Shown: one piece after another, positions 47,257 to 56,835 of the stretch
How positions within the stretch are numbered: the stretch's first letter is position 1
Layout: each line of letters opens with the position of its first letter
DNA from: Ochrobactrum quorumnocens
GTDB taxonomy: Bacteria > Pseudomonadota > Alphaproteobacteria > Rhizobiales > Rhizobiaceae
Direction of reading: 5' to 3'
NCBI RefSeq assembly: GCF_002278035.1
Contig: NZ_CP022605.1
Location: 968,013 to 1,032,012 of the forward strand
DNA length: 64,000 nucleotides
Notes under the pieces: generated by a model
What the model was told of the DNA's origin: nothing
Database searches by the model: none
What the model saw: the letters and a program-made list of their open reading frames with translations, nothing else
Position numbers and translations under genes: made by a program

Positions 47257-48765
47257 ATGGATCTTTTTGGCAATCTTGCGCTTGGTTTTTCGACCGCATC
47301 GACGCTTGCGAACCTCGGTTTCTGCCTAATCGGCGTGTTACTTGGCACATTGATCGGGGTCCTTCCAGGCATCGGTGCCACGGCAACTATCGCCATGCTT
47401 TTGCCGATCACGTTCCAGATCGGGGATCCGGTATCTGCGCTGATCATGCTTGCGGGTATCTATTATGGAGCCCAGTATGGCGGCTCGACCACCGCAATTC
47501 TCATCAACATGCCCGGAGAATCCTCGTCTGCGGTGACGGCCATCGACGGCTATCAGATGGCGCGGCAGGGCCGCGCCGGTGCAGCACTAGCAATCGCAGC
47601 AATAGGTTCGTTCTTTGCCGGTACTGTCTCCACCTTTCTGGTCGCAATCTTTGCTCCTCCACTCACCGAAATTGCTCTCAAATTCGGATCGGCTGAGTAC
47701 TTCTCGCTAATGGTCGTCGGACTGGTGTCCTCCGTCGCGTTGGCGCACGGTTCGATAATTAAGGCTCTTTCGATGGTCGTTCTGGGACTTTTGCTCGGCC
47801 TTGTGGGGACCGATATCTATACCGGTACGCCACGTTTCACGCTCGGCATCACGGAATACGCTGATGGCCTCAATTTTGTCGCTGTTGCCGTTGGCGTATT
47901 TGGTATTGCAGAAATTCTACGCAATCTCGAAAACGAACATTCGCGCGAATTGCTGATGGCCAAGGTCACAGGATTGATGCCGACGCGAGATGATTTCAAG
48001 CGCATGACGGGACCAATCCTGCGCGGAACTGTGATCGGATCCGCCCTCGGTATTCTGCCTGGAGGTGGAGCTATTCTTGCATCATTTGCATCATATACTG
48101 TGGAAAAGCGTATATCCACGACACCTGAGGAATTCGGCAAGGGCGCAATTGCAGGTGTTGCAGGGCCAGAATCCGCTAACAATGCGGGCGCGCAGACATC
48201 CTTCATTCCAATGCTAACACTCGGCATTCCTGCCAACCCTGTTATGGCGCTGATGATCGGCGCCATGATTATTCAGGGCATCGTGCCGGGCCCGAATGTT
48301 GCAACCGAACAGCCAGCATTATTCTGGGGCGTGATCGCATCCATGTGGATCGGCAATCTTATGCTAATCATCCTGAACCTACCGCTGATTGGTCTATGGG
48401 TGAAGCTCCTAACCGTGCCTTACTATGTGCTGTTCCCGATTATTATGACGTTTTGTTCCATCGGCGTTTATAGTGTCAATTCCAATGTCTACGATCTCTT
48501 CGCAGTCGCATTTTTTGGCTTCATCGGCTATCTTCTCACCAAACTGCGTTGTGAACCTGCTCCCCTGCTATTGGGCTTTGTTCTCGGTCCATTGTTGGAA
48601 GAACATCTGCGTCGCGCCATGATCCTGTCTCGCGGAGATCCTGCAACGTTCGTCACCCGGCCGATCAGCGCCACTCTGCTTACCCTGGCGGCAGTCGTTC
48701 TCGTGGTTGTGCTGCTTCCATCGGTACGCAAGAAGCGCGACGAGGTCTTCGTCGACGAGGGATAA
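47257..48765 (+). CDS. tctA: Tripartite tricarboxylate transporter large membrane subunit (TctA)
   Basis: About 502 residues from ATG 47257 (AGGGAGCG upstream), roughly 11-12 membrane spans. The two hallmark loops of the family are present: [17 protein letters not shown] near residue 30-45 and [16 protein letters not shown] near 265-280. It is the translocating subunit of the transporter and is co-transcribed with tctC and tctB. Substrate unknown (citrate, other dicarboxylates or aromatic acids in relatives). Confidence 0.93.
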   Translation: MDLFGNLALGFSTASTLANLGFCLIGVLLGTLIGVLPGIGATATIAMLLPITFQIGDPVSALIMLAGIYYGAQYGGSTTAILINMPGESSSAVTAIDGYQMARQGRAGAALAIAAIGSFFAGTVSTFLVAIFAPPLTEIALKFGSAEYFSLMVVGLVSSVALAHGSIIKALSMVVLGLLLGLVGTDIYTGTPRFTLGITEYADGLNFVAVAVGVFGIAEILRNLENEHSRELLMAKVTGLMPTRDDFKRMTGPILRGTVIGSALGILPGGGAILASFASYTVEKRISTTPEEFGKGAIAGVAGPESANNAGAQTSFIPMLTLGIPANPVMALMIGAMIIQGIVPGPNVATEQPALFWGVIASMWIGNLMLIILNLPLIGLWVKLLTVPYYVLFPIIMTFCSIGVYSVNSNVYDLFAVAFFGFIGYLLTKLRCEPAPLLLGFVLGPLLEEHLRRAMILSRGDPATFVTRPISATLLTLAAVVLVVVLLPSVRKKRDEVFVDEG

Positions 48766-49544
48766 CCCGGCTTGAACCAAGAGCTGACCATGATACTGTG
48801 GTTTTATATAAGAAGTGATCTTGGACAATCGTTCCACGTTGTCAGTCTATGCGTCGCGAAACTTTTTTGCCTTTGACTCACCCAGCCTTATACCTCGTCA
48901 AGACAGATGGAATGTGAGTCCGATCAATCCTGGTATGTTCGTACAACTGACAGTGGAATGTGAATGGCCGCAAAGCGAAATTCCACCGCAGGATTCCTCT
49001 TCTCATCGGCAGCCAGATTTACAGGAAACAGGATAATCTCTATGAAGCCTCGACGTCGCTCGATCGGCCCCCGTCGCCGTTATCCCATTGCCTGTTCATA
49101 GTTCATCCGCCAGGGCGATACCCAAAAGCGCGGTTGTGTTGTGCGCGTAGCCATTGCTGCGCTTTGCTTTAAATGTATCAACCCAGCTCGAGCTGAGTGA
49201 ATGTGGCGTAGATTGCAAACTTCCCTCGTACGGAACGTTCTAGCGAATGCTGAAAACTTCTGGATAGGGGGACGAGGCGACACATCATCACATCTGCGTC
49301 GACAACAAAAAACACGTGTCTTGCTGAATCTACGTTTTCGCTTGAAGCGGGCAAAAACTGAGGAAAGTGAATGCCGTCGGATGTCGACAATGCGCTAGAA
49401 ATGCGTTGCCAGATCATCGCTATGTAGCAGATTGGATGGCCAGAAGGTTTGCTAATACCTTCTTTTACCTCCACACCATTCCCGTTTTATGTCGCTCGTA
49501 TAGACGAGGGTCAGCTTTTGCGGCCAACCCCTGACGGGGTAAGA
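48766..49544. other. Gene-free region before the mobilization module
   Basis: About 780 bases. Several overlapping short frames but none credible. The left edge of the mobile segment probably lies here or at the inverted repeat at 49545. Confidence 0.4.
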
Positions 49545-49673
49545 CTCGCCCGCATTTTTTGCAAAATTCGATTTAGTTTTTCCATGCGAGGGCAGGCACT
49601 TTCACCCGCAAGCGGCAAAAGTGCGCCATCACTTAAATATGGCAAATAGAATTTTGCAAAAAATGCGGGTGAG
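49545..49673. repeat. 129-bp palindromic element with 25-bp terminal inverted repeats
   Basis: The arms 49545-49569 and 49649-49673 are inverted copies with one mismatch; the 21-bp core (CCCGCATTTTTTGCAAAATT plus C) is perfect. The 79-base centre holds a second hairpin (GCACTTT/AAAGTGC around CACCCGC-AAGCGG). No obvious flanking duplication. It could be a miniature inverted-repeat element, a replication or partition site, or a regulator site for the DUF736 gene. Confidence 0.7.
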
Positions 49674-49746
49674 CTGACCGCAGCAGATCCATCGTCTCTT
49701 CGTGCGCCATCGGGAATGGTCCCGAGCAACCGAAGGAAACAGAACC

Positions 49747-50070
49747 ATGGCCACCACAATCGCAACCCTGACGCAGAAGACTGACGGTACTTTCGAGGGC
49801 GTTTTCGCCACCATCCGGGTCAATGCCCCGATCGCCATCGTCCCGAACACTACCAAGGTCAGTGAAGAAGCCCCCGATTTCCTGGTTATTCATCGCCTAA
49901 GCGGTTTCGAGATTGGCGCCGGATGGAACCGTATCGCCCGTCAGACCGGTGAAGAGTACGTCTCCATAAAGCTGGAAGCCCCGGAAATTGGCGTGCTCTT
50001 CGGCAACCTCGCGCAAGCCCCGGGCGGTGATCCGGATAGGAAAGTCATCCTCTGGAATAACCAGAACTGA
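49747..50070 (+). CDS. DUF736 family protein
   Basis: About 107 residues from ATG 49747 (GAAGGAAAC upstream). It begins MATTIATLTQKTDGTFEG and contains NxTKVSEEAPDFLV and GAGWNRIARQTGEEYVSIKLEAPE, the DUF736 (PF05284) pattern. These small proteins occur next to transfer genes on rhizobial plasmids and integrative elements; their role is unknown. A strong terminator follows. Confidence 0.92.
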   Translation: MATTIATLTQKTDGTFEGVFATIRVNAPIAIVPNTTKVSEEAPDFLVIHRLSGFEIGAGWNRIARQTGEEYVSIKLEAPEIGVLFGNLAQAPGGDPDRKVILWNNQN

Positions 50071-50081
50071 ACCACGAATGG

Positions 50082-50115
50082 AGCCGGTCCCGAATTTCGG
50101 GGCCGGCTTTTCTAT
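50082..50115 (+). terminator. Rho-independent terminator after DUF736 gene
   Basis: A stem of 13 bp with one G-U pair (AGCCGGTCCCGAA against TTCGGGGCCGGCT), followed by TTTTCT. Confidence 0.9.
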
Positions 50116-50189
50116 GTAAGGTCCGGCTGTATCTGCACTGACAGTGGAACGAGAGCAGGTGTCGAACCTGCTTTCGTTCTTCTTATGAC

Positions 50190-50420
50190 GAACAATCATC
50201 AGCAGAATGGAACCGGTTCTGATCCAGTGATTTTGTCTTGTATCCCCGTGCTCATTTTATCCGCAGCAGATCGAGGAACATTGACACTGCTTCTTCTTCC
50301 CGTTTGAAATGATGTATCTTTGTTTGTCCGGTTGCGCCGATACGATCCCATCTGCGTATCAGAAAGGGAGCCTGAACAGGGTAGTCTCGATAGACAGCAC
50401 ATAGGAATGCGGCATGGCAT
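50190..50420 (-). pseudogene. WGR-domain protein remnant
   Basis: The minus-strand frame reads FLIRRWDRIGATGQTKIHHF, then KREEEAVSMFLDLLRIK, a TGA, then ARGYKTK. This is the WGR domain (usually RxWGRIGxxGQ ... REExAxxLFLDLxRRKRARGY). The N-terminal part before FLIRRW does not match and the stop interrupts the final motif, so the gene is dead or badly damaged. WGR genes commonly accompany DUF736 and traA in these elements. Confidence 0.7.
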
Positions 50421-50931
50421 ATGTTCGGGCGGGCCGCCTTCGACAATGGGATGCTGTGCGCTTCGCCTATGGAGCTTCTTTGAAACTGAGGGTTTAAGCG
50501 CCGTGTTCGACGAACGACCAAACATCGACGCGCATGCAGGGTTGCAGAACCTGCTTTGCCTGTTTCATCCGGTCGTTGATGTGTTAATGATCCGCGGATC
50601 ATCACGCTGCCCATTGTGTTTGCGGCTTTCGTCAAGACCGAAGTCGCCCATGGGGTGCCTTATCGGTTGTTCCTTTTGATGACTGTCGGCTTTGTTGGAA
50701 TATCGATGGGTTATTCGAGGTTCGCTGATTGGTTCGCGCTGCCCGGTGCTGAATCCTGCAGCACTCAGTTGCTGCCCTCCGCTGCGCTCACAATATTCAG
50801 TGACTTTTATGTTTCCCCGCTTTGACGAACCGGTTGACTTCTGCGGCTTCGTCCATTTCCTTTCGCCGGAAATAGATCGCACGACCACACCGGATCGGAC
50901 TGTGTGGCCCTGTAGGATGATGATCTGCTCG
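50421..50931. other. Region without a confident gene
   Basis: About 510 bases downstream of traD on the minus strand. Long open frames on both strands (50252-50635 and 50565-51104 minus, 50616-50825 plus) but no recognisable product. It is likely decayed cargo of the mobilization element. Confidence 0.4.
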
Positions 50932-51165
50932 TCATTGGGCTGCATCTGAAACTGTAACATCTCCGCGCTCAGACACAGGGGATCGGAAAGCGATCTCGCC
51001 CAAATCCTGCAAGCGTTGATATTCTGTTGTTGCGGGTGACAATCTCGCCAGTTCCAGAAGTCCGCCCAGCAGGAATGCCCGATCGACATTTGATAAACCC
51101 GCACGAATGACGATACTACCGAGCAGGATTTTCTCTCGGGCCACTTTTTTGCGATCAGTTGCCAT
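50932..51165 (-). CDS. traD: Conjugal transfer protein TraD
   Basis: 77 residues from ATG 51165, where GGAGG stands 6 bases upstream inside the end of traC; the frame is open further to 51300. The core DRKKVAREKILLGSIVIRAG with DRAFLLGGLLELARL matches the small Ti-type TraD (about 71 residues), an accessory protein of relaxosome processing, not the coupling protein. Its start overlaps the last codons of traC, so the pair is coupled. Confidence 0.9.
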   Translation of the reverse strand: MATDRKKVAREKILLGSIVIRAGLSNVDRAFLLGGLLELARLSPATTEYQRLQDLGEIAFRSPVSERGDVTVSDAAQ

Positions 51166-51442
51166 GAGGAGCCTCCGCCGCCGCTCCAATCTCGCCATTT
51201 GTCTGTTTATGCGGCCAAGCTGTTTCCCCATTGGTCTTCTTTGTTGGCGCTTTAGGAAATCGCGCGGCGATCTCTTCGACGATGCGATCGATGTCCTCAT
51301 CGCTCAGTTCCATTTCTGCTAATCCTGCCTTTGTTGCAGCACGCGCAAAGCGGTCAGCCGATTTGACTATCAAGAGTTTTCGACGTTCACGCAGCTTTTC
51401 GATTTGTGTGTCGATATCGGCTATCGAAACTTTGGCGGCCAT
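51155..51442 (-). CDS. traC: Conjugal transfer protein TraC
   Basis: 95 residues. A short coiled-coil start (IADIDTQIEKLRERRKLL) is followed by AERF-like ADRFARAATKAGLAEMELSDEDI and EEIAARF, the pattern of Ti-plasmid TraC, a small relaxosome accessory protein. The tail after about residue 65 (Lys/Thr/Asn-rich) is longer than usual. Divergent from traA, with oriT between. Confidence 0.9.
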   Translation of the reverse strand: MAAKVSIADIDTQIEKLRERRKLLIVKSADRFARAATKAGLAEMELSDEDIDRIVEEIAARFPKAPTKKTNGETAWPHKQTNGEIGAAAEAPHGN

Positions 51443-51606
51443 CAGTCGGCTTCCTTCTGTAGGGCAAAGTAGTTGGAAGCTTAACTGACTAGAAAACGAC
51501 AGTCAAATAAGCTAGCCTGCATAGGCCTCCTGAACGTCACTGCGGCTATTTCGTCATGGATCATCTTTGGGAAAGGCGGCATCGGCCCTTGGGTCCGAAT
51601 GATTTG

Positions 51607-51636
51607 AGGGCGCAATATACGTCGCTCGCGCGACGT
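51607..51636 (+). other. oriT: Origin of transfer (oriT) with nic site
   Basis: AGGGCGCAATATACGTCGC followed by TCG and GCGACGT forms the nick region and adjoining hairpin typical of Ti/rhizobial oriTs, related to the RSF1010/MobA type. It lies between divergent traC-traD and traA, exactly as in Agrobacterium Ti plasmids, about 25 bases before the traA start. Confidence 0.85.
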
Positions 51637-51661
51637 TTCCTGGAAGGCGAGGAGATCGGTC

Positions 51662-54600
51662 GTGGCGATCATGTTCATCAGAGCGCAGGTAATCAGCAGA
51701 AGCGCGGGGCGTAGCGTCGTTTCGGCGGCCGCTTATCGTCATCGCGCCCGGATGTTGGACGAACAGGCTGGGACCTCTTTCAGCTATCGTGGTGGCGCCA
51801 GTGAACTCAAGCATGAAGAATTGGCGCTTCCGGACCAGGTCCCAGCGTGGCTGAGGTCCGCAATAGACGGCAGAAGTGTCGCTGCAGCAAGTGAGGCTTT
51901 GTGGAACGCGGTCGACGCGTTCGAGACGCGGGCGGATGCACAGCTTGCGCGTGAACTCATCATCGCACTGCCGGAGGAACTGACGCGGGGGGAGAACATA
52001 GCCCTTGTCCAGGAATTTGTTCGGGACAATCTGACTTCAAAGGGGATGATTGCTGACTGGGTTTATCACGACAAGGACGGCAATCCTCACATCCATCTGA
52101 TGACGGCCTTGCGGCCGCTGACTGGAGAGGGGTTTGGGGGAAAGAACGTGCCGGTGCTTGGGGGTGATGGTGAGCCGCTCCGTGTGATCACGCCGGATCG
52201 ACCGAATGGAAAGATCGTTTACAAGCTGTGGGCTGGCGACAAGGAGACGATGAAAGCCTGGAAGATCGCCTGGGCGCAAACAGCCAATCGGCATCTGACG
52301 CTTGCTGGCCATGACATTCGTCTTGATGGACGCTCCTATGCTGAGCAGGGCCTTGATGGAATTGCCCAGAAACATCTTGGGCCGAAAAAGGCGGCGTTGG
52401 CACGCAAGGGTATTGAGATGTATTTTGCACCGGCGGCCCTTGCCCATCGACAGGAGATGGCTGATCGGCTCCTGGCCGATCCCGGCTTGCTGCTGAAACA
52501 ACTTGGCAACGAGCGCTCGACCTTTGATGAAAAGGATATGGCGAGAGCGCTGCACCGCTATGTCGACGATCCATCCGATTTTGCCAATATCCGTGCGCGG
52601 TTAATGGCATCGGACAATCTTGTCTTGTTGAAGGCGCAGCAAGTGGATTGGCAAACTGGCAAGGTGACTGAACCCGCAATATTCACCACGCGCGAAATTT
52701 TGCGCATCGAATATGACATGGCGCGCTCGGCGGAAGTTTTGTCACAGCGCAAGGGGTTTGGGATTGCGGACGCGAAGATTGCGAGGGCTGTCCGGAGTTT
52801 TGAAACGGCTGATCCGAACAAGTCTTTGGTGCTTGATCGTGAACAGGTTGAAGCCGTCCGTCATATTGCTGGTGACAGTGCCATTGCTGCTGTTGTTGGA
52901 CTGGCAGGTGCCGGCAAGTCGACGCTTCTTGCCGCTGCCCGTGTTGCCTGGGAACATGAGCATCGTCGTGTCTTCGGAGCAGCTCTTGCAGGAAAGGCTG
53001 CGGAAGGACTGGAGGAGAGTTCTGGTATCAAATCGCGAACCCTTGCGGCGTGCGAACTTGCCTGGGAAAATGGTCGTGATCTGCTCAAACAGGGCGACGT
53101 GTTGATCGTTGATGAAGCCGGTATGGTGTCCTCGCAACAAATGGCGCGGGTGTTGAAGGCGGCAGAGAATGCTGGTGCGAAGGTGGTTTTGGTCGGTGAC
53201 GCGATGCAGCTTCAGCCCATCCAGGCGGGTGCTGCTTTCCGGGCCATAGCGGAGCGCATTGGCTTCGCTGAGCTTGCCGGTGTGCGCCGTCAGCGAGAAA
53301 CATGGGCACGTGATGCCTCACGAATGTTGGCCCAGGGCAAGGTCGGGGAGGGGTTGGATGCCTATGCGCAACACGGGCATATATTCGAAGCTGAGCGGCG
53401 TAGCGAGGCCATAGAGCGTATTGTCACTGACTGGAGCAAGGCGCGCCAACAGGCAATTGCGACCTGTGTTGCCGCGCGCAACGGCGGACGACTGCGCGGC
53501 GATGAGATGCTCGTGCTTGCCCATACCAATGAAGATGTAAAGCGGCTCAATTCCTCCCTTCGTACTGTGATGAACAGGGAAGGCGCGTTAACAGAGGTTC
53601 GAGAATTCCGGACCGAGCGGGGTGTCCGCGAATTTGGCTCTGGTGATCGGATCATCTTCCTTGAAAATGCTCGGTTTGTTGAAAAGCGCGCAACCCGCCC
53701 TGGTCCACACTATGTCAAGAACGGCATGCTCGGCACGGTCGTTTCCACCGGTAGCAAGCGCGGTGGCCCACTGCTTTCAATCCGTCTCGACAATGGAAGT
53801 GATGTGGTCCTTAGTGAGGACAGTTATCGCAACATTGACCATGGCTATGCGGCGACGATCCATAAATCGCAAGGGTCGACCGTTGATCGGACCTTCGTAC
53901 TTGCCAGCGGCATGATGGATCAGCATCTGACCTATGTGTCGATGACCCGCCATCGTGATCGGGCTGATCTTTATGCAGCGCGTGAGGACTTTGAACCAAA
54001 ACCGGAATGGGGCGGGAAATCGCGTGTCGACCATAGGATGGGTGTCACTGGGGAACTGGTTGAGACGGGCGTGGCAAAGTTCCGGCCGCAGGATGAGGAA
54101 ACGGAGCAAAGCCCCTATGCCGATGTGAAGACCGATGAGGGGACTATACATCGTTTGTGGGGCGTCAGTCTGCCCAGGGCCTTGTCCGAGGGTGGGGTGT
54201 TGAAAGGCGACACGGTTCTTTTGAAAAAAGATGGTGTGGAAATCGTCAAGGTCAAAATCCCTGTCATAGATAAGGAAACCGGACGGAAGAGTTTCGAGGA
54301 ACGCGAGGTCGAGCGAAACGTTTGGACGGCAAAACAGCTCGAAACTGCCATTATACGAAGTGAGCGGATTGAGCGTGAAAGCCACCGTCCGGAACTGTTT
54401 GGGCAACTGGTTGAACGTCTTGGCCGTTCAGGTGCAAAAACCACAACGCTCGATTTTGAGAGTGAAGCTGGCTATCAGGCGCATGTTCGCGACTTTGCCA
54501 GAAGGCGCGGGATCGACACGCTTGCCGGGGCTGTGGCGGGAATAAAACAGCGTGTCGAACAAAAGCTGGCGTGGCTTGATGACAAGCGCGGGCAGGTGGC

Positions 54601-56299
54601 GAAACTCTGGGAGCGGGCCAGTGTGGCGTTTGATATCGTGATCGAGCGCGAAAGAAGCGTTTCCTATAATGACGACCGTTTTGAAAACCTTGCAGCACGA
54701 TCACCTGAAACATCAGAGCGGGGCGGCGGCGGGCCATATCTTATTGCACCCACAACCCGGTTTGCACGCAGCCTCGAGGAGGACGCCAGACGTGCTCAGC
54801 TTCACTCGGATCGCTGGAGGGAACGAGAAGCCATTCTTCGGCCTGTATTGGAGAAGATCTATCGCGATCCCGACCGTGCGCTGGCCAGGCTCAATGCGCT
54901 TGCGTCGAACAGGCACACAGAACCCCGCCGCCTTGCGGAGGATCTTGCGACCACGCCGCAGCGTCTTGGTCGCCTGTTAGGATCGGATCGCCTCGCTGAT
55001 GGCCGTGCTGCCCGTGGTGAGCATAAACAAGCACGCGCTGCACTGTCAGAACTCAGCCCTCTCGCGCGTGCTCATGCGACAGAATTCCGGCGCCAGGCCG
55101 AAGGCTTTGGCCTTCGCGAGAAGCAACGGCGAGCGCATATGGCATTGTCGATCCCGGCGCTTTCGAAACCGGCAATGGCGCGCCTCTTAGAAATCGAAGC
55201 GGTCCGCAAGAGCGGCGGGCCTGATGCCTACAAGACCGCCTTTGCCTATGCCGTCGAGGATCGTCTGCTGGTTCAGCAAGTGAAAGCCGTCAATGAGGCG
55301 CTGACGGCGCGCTTCGGCTACTCCACTTTTACGGATAAAGTGGATGGGGTTGTTCAGCGCAATAGGCTTGAGCGCATGCCGGACGGTCTTACCCCTGAAC
55401 GTCGAGAGAAACTGACACATCTGTTTGGCGCTGTGCGCCGCTTTGCAGACGAACAGCATATTGCTGAAAGGAAAGACCACAGGAAGTTGGTTGCAGCCGC
55501 CAGCGTTGAGCCTGGCAAAGAGAGCACTCTGCGTCTTCCGATGCTTGCAGCCGTGACAGAGTTCAAAACGCGCGCTGAAGACCAGGCTCAAACGAGGGCG
55601 CTCGCAGCAAACCATTATAGACACAATCGCGCAGCCCTGGCCCAAACAGCGTCCAGCATCTGGCGTGATCCTGCTGGCGCCGCGAGCACGATTGAGGGTC
55701 TGATCCTGAAAGGCATTTCTGGCGAGCGGATCGCTGCGGCTGTGGCAAACCATCCCGAAGCCTACGGCGCGTTGCGCGGTTCTGAGCGCATCATCGACAG
55801 ACTACTGGCAGGCGGTCGCGAGCGAAAGAACGCCGTTAAGGCCGTTATGGAGGCGGAAAGCCGTATCAGATCGCTGGCAGCGTCCTATGTCACCGCTCTC
55901 GATAGCGAGCTCAAGGTCATCGTCGAAGAGCGTCGGCGTATGGGAATTGCAATTCCCGGAATGTCGCCAGCGGCTGAAGATGCGTTGCGTGAGCTTACAG
56001 CGGGGATCAAAACGAAGGAGACCAAGCTCGATATTGCCGCACGCTCACTCGATGCCAGAACCTGGCAGGAATTTACCCGGGTAAGCCGGGCGCTCGATCT
56101 CAGGTTTGGACGCGATGCGATCTTGCGCGGTGAGAAATCGGTCGTCAACGTCGTACCACCACAGCAGCGCCAAGCATTCGAGGCCATGCAAAAGCGACTT
56201 AAAACTTTGCAACAGGTCGTTCGCATGGGAAGTACGGAGCAAATTGTAGCAGAGCGTCAGCGCCGGGTCGTGGAACGTGGTCAGAGTATTCAGCACTGA
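51662..56299 (+). CDS. traA: Ti-type conjugative relaxase/helicase TraA
   Basis: 1545 residues, complete. The relaxase domain has the catalytic Tyr25 (SAAAYRHR) and metal-binding histidines in YHDKDGNPHIHL (136-146). The helicase has Walker A GLAGAGKSTLL (near 413), Walker B VLIVDEAGM and the UvrD/RecD-like motif ATIHKSQGSTVDRT. A long C-terminal region of over 700 residues completes a protein somewhat longer than Ti TraA (about 1100). The start is GTG 51662 or ATG 51671; the family begins MAI. It nicks oriT and pilots the strand. No traF, traB, traG or virB/trb genes follow, so transfer would need a helper. Confidence 0.95.
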   Translation: MAIMFIRAQVISRSAGRSVVSAAAYRHRARMLDEQAGTSFSYRGGASELKHEELALPDQVPAWLRSAIDGRSVAAASEALWNAVDAFETRADAQLARELIIALPEELTRGENIALVQEFVRDNLTSKGMIADWVYHDKDGNPHIHLMTALRPLTGEGFGGKNVPVLGGDGEPLRVITPDRPNGKIVYKLWAGDKETMKAWKIAWAQTANRHLTLAGHDIRLDGRSYAEQGLDGIAQKHLGPKKAALARKGIEMYFAPAALAHRQEMADRLLADPGLLLKQLGNERSTFDEKDMARALHRYVDDPSDFANIRARLMASDNLVLLKAQQVDWQTGKVTEPAIFTTREILRIEYDMARSAEVLSQRKGFGIADAKIARAVRSFETADPNKSLVLDREQVEAVRHIAGDSAIAAVVGLAGAGKSTLLAAARVAWEHEHRRVFGAALAGKAAEGLEESSGIKSRTLAACELAWENGRDLLKQGDVLIVDEAGMVSSQQMARVLKAAENAGAKVVLVGDAMQLQPIQAGAAFRAIAERIGFAELAGVRRQRETWARDASRMLAQGKVGEGLDAYAQHGHIFEAERRSEAIERIVTDWSKARQQAIATCVAARNGGRLRGDEMLVLAHTNEDVKRLNSSLRTVMNREGALTEVREFRTERGVREFGSGDRIIFLENARFVEKRATRPGPHYVKNGMLGTVVSTGSKRGGPLLSIRLDNGSDVVLSEDSYRNIDHGYAATIHKSQGSTVDRTFVLASGMMDQHLTYVSMTRHRDRADLYAAREDFEPKPEWGGKSRVDHRMGVTGELVETGVAKFRPQDEETEQSPYADVKTDEGTIHRLWGVSLPRALSEGGVLKGDTVLLKKDGVEIVKVKIPVIDKETGRKSFEEREVERNVWTAKQLETAIIRSERIERESHRPELFGQLVERLGRSGAKTTTLDFESEAGYQAHVRDFARRRGIDTLAGAVAGIKQRVEQKLAWLDDKRGQVAKLWERASVAFDIVIERERSVSYNDDRFENLAARSPETSERGGGGPYLIAPTTRFARSLEEDARRAQLHSDRWREREAILRPVLEKIYRDPDRALARLNALASNRHTEPRRLAEDLATTPQRLGRLLGSDRLADGRAARGEHKQARAALSELSPLARAHATEFRRQAEGFGLREKQRRAHMALSIPALSKPAMARLLEIEAVRKSGGPDAYKTAFAYAVEDRLLVQQVKAVNEALTARFGYSTFTDKVDGVVQRNRLERMPDGLTPERREKLTHLFGAVRRFADEQHIAERKDHRKLVAAASVEPGKESTLRLPMLAAVTEFKTRAEDQAQTRALAANHYRHNRAALAQTASSIWRDPAGAASTIEGLILKGISGERIAAAVANHPEAYGALRGSERIIDRLLAGGRERKNAVKAVMEAESRIRSLAASYVTALDSELKVIVEERRRMGIAIPGMSPAAEDALRELTAGIKTKETKLDIAARSLDARTWQEFTRVSRALDLRFGRDAILRGEKSVVNVVPPQQRQAFEAMQKRLKTLQQVVRMGSTEQIVAERQRRVVERGQSIQH

Positions 56300-56487
56300 G
56301 TTTTAAGGAGAAAAAACGGCGAACGCCATTAACGGAAAGTATCTCATTGCGGCCAGCCTAAGAAGCCCACTACCGAGATATTTAGCCAAGCGCCTGGCGT
56401 TGTGATCGAGGGCCTTAACGCTCCATGCAGTGATCAGGATAGTGCGAAAACGCTACGATTTGCTTCAGAAATAAAGGTGAGGATTTG

Positions 56488-56835
56488 TTAGTTTGATTGG
56501 CCAGTATTTCTTTCGAATGGGGGGAATAACGCGTCTCTCGACGGGGTCCATTCAAGTTGGCCTCCAGGCCCTGTTTTGCATAGGTCGAGCCCTACTTGTA
56601 GGAGAGACCAAATCCCATGGAACGTGGCGAGATCAAAGGCTTCCACACGCAGGTGAAGGCCGTTTGCAGTGGGACTGAGGATCGCGCGCCCGTCGCCAAA
56701 TGTAATCAGCTTATCATGGCCTGAAAAATCGACTGATACAATATACGCGCGGTATTCAAGGCAGAATGTCTTGCCGACTTTCTCAGGGTTGGTGATATCG
56801 ATGAACGTTTCGGCGGTATAATTGGGAATGTACAT
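56488..56835 (-). CDS. Hypothetical protein, weakly DUF2218-like
   Basis: 115 residues, soluble. Short strands and an alpha helix in LITFGDGRAILSPTANGLHL, then RVEAFDLATFHGIWSLLQVGLDL and LEWTPS, recall the DUF2218 layout (a sheet followed by a helix and a final Leu-x-Trp). The likeness is weak. CCTCC-complement AGGAGG lies upstream of the ATG. It stands alone downstream of traA on the other strand. Confidence 0.55.
   Translation of the reverse strand: MYIPNYTAETFIDITNPEKVGKTFCLEYRAYIVSVDFSGHDKLITFGDGRAILSPTANGLHLRVEAFDLATFHGIWSLLQVGLDLCKTGPGGQLEWTPSRDALFPPFERNTGQSN

Noticed and set aside
50565..51104. 179-codon minus-strand frame overlapping traD
   Set aside because: Overlaps most of traD in another frame and has no recognisable domain.
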